From contig DDTD01000036.1 of NCBI GenBank assembly GCA_002344005.1, forward strand, positions 1 to 55,326: a stretch of DNA of 55,326 nt. Direction: 5' to 3'. The stretch is from Ignavibacteria bacterium UBA2373 (GTDB lineage Bacteria; Bacteroidota; Ignavibacteria; Kapaibacteriales; UBA961). Made by a program: the position numbers and the translations under genes. The stretch's first letter is position 1, and each line of letters begins with the position of its first letter. The notes beneath the pieces are model-generated. The model saw only the letters and a program-made list of their open reading frames with translations. It searched no databases and had not been told where the DNA came from. Below are positions 53,177 through 55,326 of this stretch, piece after piece.

Positions 53177-53584
53177 TTAGTCGTCACGAGACTTTCTTTT
53201 TTGTACAGTTTTGATTGTACTTGGATCCTGTGCAGGTTTTTCTTCAACCTTGGGTTTTTCATCTTCTCGACTTGCTCGTTTTTGTACTGTACCGACTCCA
53301 GTTGTGGCATCAGTTGCTGATTTTACTTCAACTTTAGCTGCTTTTTTGGTACCTTTTTTCTCTGCTGCGGCTTTGGCTTCTGCTTCTTTTTGTGCTGCCT
53401 CAGCTTTAGCGATTGAGTCCTTAATTGCCGTGCTGTCCACTGTCGGCATTGGAGCAGGTGGCGCAGGTGCCGGTGCTTCAGGAACCGGTGCAGGTTCTAC
53501 TTTAGGTTCTTCTTTCTTCTCGCAACCAATCACTGCAAACGAGAGTGCTGCGCATACAAATGCAGCTTGCAAAAAACGTTTCAT
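53177..53584 (-). CDS. Small Pro/Ala/Lys-rich lipoprotein with a duplicated motif
   Basis: 135 residues. The signal ends in SFAVIGCEKKEEP, a clear lipobox with the Cys near residue 21. The rest is low complexity: a Pro/Ala segment (EPAPVPEAPAPAPPAPMP), an Ala/Lys/Glu helix (about 58-85) and a tail with the repeated unit TVQKRASRED and TVQKRKSRDD, the second at the very C-terminus. No known family was recognised. Composition suggests a flexible, cell-envelope spanning or wall-interacting protein. A GGAG ribosome site precedes the ATG. Confidence 0.75.
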   Translation of the reverse strand: MKRFLQAAFVCAALSFAVIGCEKKEEPKVEPAPVPEAPAPAPPAPMPTVDSTAIKDSIAKAEAAQKEAEAKAAAEKKGTKKAAKVEVKSATDATTGVGTVQKRASREDEKPKVEEKPAQDPSTIKTVQKRKSRDD

Positions 53585-53702
53585 GGAATCTCCATAAATG
53601 ATAATAAAAAGAGCTTATGCTCAAACAATGTAATAATACACGCAAAAATCTGAATTTTATCTATAATAACGATACGTAGTATCGAATAAAATCATTATGA
53701 TG

Positions 53703-54065
53703 TTAGGCACTATCTTCCGGAATCCATAAGTGTTTTGCCATGTTCACACATTCACCTATGAATTCTACTCCCTCATTTTCCAATGCTTGACGCATAGCAT
53801 ACGGCGTTTCAAAGTGCATTTTTCCGCTCAATTCTCCATTTCTATTTACCACACGATGACAAGGAATAATCTCCCTTTGTTCCAAAGATACAGCATTGAG
53901 GGCATATCCGACAATCCGAGCTGATGAACGCGCCCCAAGAATTGCTGCAATATGTCCGTATGTTGTTACCATCCCATATGGCACTTTCAAGACTACTTCA
54001 TGCACCCGTTGAAAAAAATCGTCGCTCTTGGTTTGAAGAATATTAAGGTTTACTCTGCGTTTCAC
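53703..54065 (-). CDS. MGMT-family DNA alkyltransferase-like protein with intact Cys
   Basis: 120 residues, only the C-terminal DNA-binding/active-site domain of O6-alkylguanine-DNA alkyltransferases. VPYGMVTTYGHIAAILG is the recognition helix region, Arg50 in SSARIVGYALN would be the flipping Arg, and IPCHRVVNRNGELSGK carries the acceptor Cys69 in PCHR. The short form and the NGxLxGKxHF string are typical of alkyltransferase-like proteins, in which the Cys is usually replaced by Trp or Ala. Here the Cys is kept, so it may transfer alkyl groups. The start overlaps argD by 23 bases, implying coupling. Confidence 0.87.
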   Translation of the reverse strand: MKRRVNLNILQTKSDDFFQRVHEVVLKVPYGMVTTYGHIAAILGARSSARIVGYALNAVSLEQREIIPCHRVVNRNGELSGKMHFETPYAMRQALENEGVEFIGECVNMAKHLWIPEDSA

Positions 54066-55239
54066 GATTTGTCAATAACTTGGTTAATGCTTCAATAAAC
54101 TCATCAACATCCTGTTTGCCGATAATCAATGGCGGTAAAACTCGCACGACCGAACCGGCAGTAACATTACAAATCACTTTTTCTTGTAAAAGGGCATCAA
54201 CGAACTCTTGTGCATCATACGACATCACTATACCAACCATTAATCCTTTACCGCGGATTTCAACAATATCACGAGGAAAATTATGTGCAAGTTCCCCTAA
54301 GCGCAATTGCAAATATTCACCAATAGCGGCGGCATTGCTTTCTGCCCACTCTTCTACTTCATTAAGAACCACAAGCCCCGCAGCACATGAAACCGCATTT
54401 CCACCAAATGTAGTGCCATGATTACCCCTGACCCATACATCTGCCACGCGCTCATGGAACAAAATTGCACCCAGAGGCAATCCCCCGCCAATACCCTTTG
54501 CCAATGTGACAATATCAGGCGTAAACTTATAGTGCATATATGACATAAATTTACCCGTTCTACCTACCCCGCCTTGTATTTCATCCGCAATAATGAGAAA
54601 ATCATATTTCTGTCTGAGAGCTGTCAACTCATCAATAAATTCTTGTGTTACCATTGAAATACCACCTTCACCTTGAATACATTCCAGAGCAACAGCACAT
54701 GTTTTTTCATCAATAGCCGCACGTAATGCCTCACAATCATTAAAAGGCAGTACAAACTTATTATCAAGAAATGGTCCCATACCTTCTTTATAGAGCGGTT
54801 TATCCATCATAGATAATGAACCATAAGTACGTCCATGGAAACCACCACTAAATGCATACATGTTTTTTTTACCGCGCACACTACCCCATTTTGCCGCTAA
54901 TTTTAATGCACCTTCAAAACTCTCTGCACCGGAATTACTAAAATATACTTTTGATAAGCCGGAAAGTGCAACTAATTTTTCAGCGAGAGCTATTTGTGGC
55001 TCTTGGTAAAAATAGTTGGATAAATGCATATATCGTCGAATTTGATGTTCAATTGCATTTTGTATTTTGGGATGGGAATGACCTAAAGTATTGACAGCTA
55101 TACCACTTAAAAAATCCAAGTACGGTTTGCCCTCCACATCATAAATTCGACATCCTTGAGCATAATCAACAGTGATTGGTAACCGCTTATATATACCATA
55201 CATCACAGATTTTTCGCGTTCAGAGAGATTGGATACCAT
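54043..55239 (-). CDS. argD: Acetylornithine aminotransferase (ArgD-like, class III)
   Basis: 398 residues; PLP-dependent transfer of an amino group between acetylornithine and 2-oxoglutarate in arginine synthesis. LDFLSGIAVNTLGHSHPKI, the phosphate-site VYFSNSGAESFEGALKLA, FSGGFHGRTYGSLSM, the PLP ring Asp in LIIADEIQGGVGRTGKF and the Schiff-base Lys in TLAKGIGGGLPLGAI are all present. The length is that of ArgD; ornithine aminotransferase or a related omega-transaminase is the alternative since no other arg gene is seen. It is followed by the overlapping MGMT-family gene. Confidence 0.88.
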   Translation of the reverse strand: MVSNLSEREKSVMYGIYKRLPITVDYAQGCRIYDVEGKPYLDFLSGIAVNTLGHSHPKIQNAIEHQIRRYMHLSNYFYQEPQIALAEKLVALSGLSKVYFSNSGAESFEGALKLAAKWGSVRGKKNMYAFSGGFHGRTYGSLSMMDKPLYKEGMGPFLDNKFVLPFNDCEALRAAIDEKTCAVALECIQGEGGISMVTQEFIDELTALRQKYDFLIIADEIQGGVGRTGKFMSYMHYKFTPDIVTLAKGIGGGLPLGAILFHERVADVWVRGNHGTTFGGNAVSCAAGLVVLNEVEEWAESNAAAIGEYLQLRLGELAHNFPRDIVEIRGKGLMVGIVMSYDAQEFVDALLQEKVICNVTAGSVVRVLPPLIIGKQDVDEFIEALTKLLTNRETQSKP

Positions 55240-55326
55240 AATAATAATTTCAAAAATGTAATAATACTATAACGATAAAAAAAAATTAACGACGAAATCA
55301 TGAAAAATATATGAGAATATTTTTCC

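Overview
The window is an AT-rich, gene-dense chromosomal segment carrying 46 protein genes by my count. No rRNA, tRNA, CRISPR array, insertion sequence or phage gene was seen, and no gene-free stretch exceeds 300 bases. The organism is most likely a member of the Bacteroidota sensu lato (Bacteroidetes/Chlorobi/Ignavibacteria/Kapabacteria side). The basis is five secreted proteins with type IX secretion (T9SS) C-terminal sorting domains or look-alikes, a Reg_prop/Y_Y_Y sensor kinase, an HSDR_N-type nuclease-fold protein, a Cbp1-like coiled-coil lipoprotein, and repeated TAnnTTTG promoter boxes upstream of start codons. The exact lineage is inference.

Layout. 1-790: N-terminus of an AddA/RecB-like helicase, cut by the window edge. 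813-3427: Tat-exported superoxide dismutase, a degenerate OmpA-like exported protein and an FKBP lipoprotein. 3593-7459: a giant PNGase F-like protein whose N-terminal domain is split by about 530 residues including a LamG module. 7519-10737: PdxB, GmhA and RlmD. 10817-16757: a large IgGFc-binding-domain surface protein with five CxxC repeats, followed by a PgpH-type HD phosphodiesterase. 16781-22791: a tight seven-gene minus-strand operon (desaturase, methyltransferase, TPR protein, HMA mini-protein, MalK-like ATPase, TerC, glycosyltransferase). 22938-23612: a small T9SS cargo. 23650-27124: a four-gene minus operon (YgfZ, SDR, LOG, SirB1-like). 27216-32307: a subtilisin-like T9SS protease followed by a second IgGFc-domain paralogue. 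32317-33261: an outer-membrane barrel candidate. 33366-36520: a compact PASTA / Xer recombinase / HSDR_N / PyrC operon. 36552-39869: Mfd. 40090-44205: a Cbp1-like lipoprotein and a propeller sensor kinase with no response regulator beside it. 44437-45165: an isolated HEPN/Abi_C abortive-infection-type gene with an attC-like imperfect inverted repeat upstream. 45408-48127: acyl-CoA dehydrogenase, DJ-1/PfpI protein and TIGR01777 epimerase. 48211-49079: rplI and rpsF with no rpsR between them. 49312-52109: MsbA-like ABC exporter overlapping a YbbR-domain gene. 52199-55239: two lipoproteins, an MGMT-family protein and ArgD.

Themes. Cell-surface and envelope functions dominate: T9SS cargo, lipoproteins, an ABC lipid exporter, heptose synthesis, glycosyltransfer and desaturation. 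Housekeeping nucleic-acid repair and recombination genes (AddA-like, Mfd, Xer, MGMT) are interspersed. PgpH and a YbbR-domain protein in one window hint at c-di-AMP signalling. Transcription ends are well marked by hairpins, and three of these hairpins start inside the last codons of a gene. The most unusual objects are the split PNGase F domain, the IgGFc-domain paralogue pair, the rpsF-rplI operon lacking rpsR, and the HEPN gene with its flanking inverted repeat.
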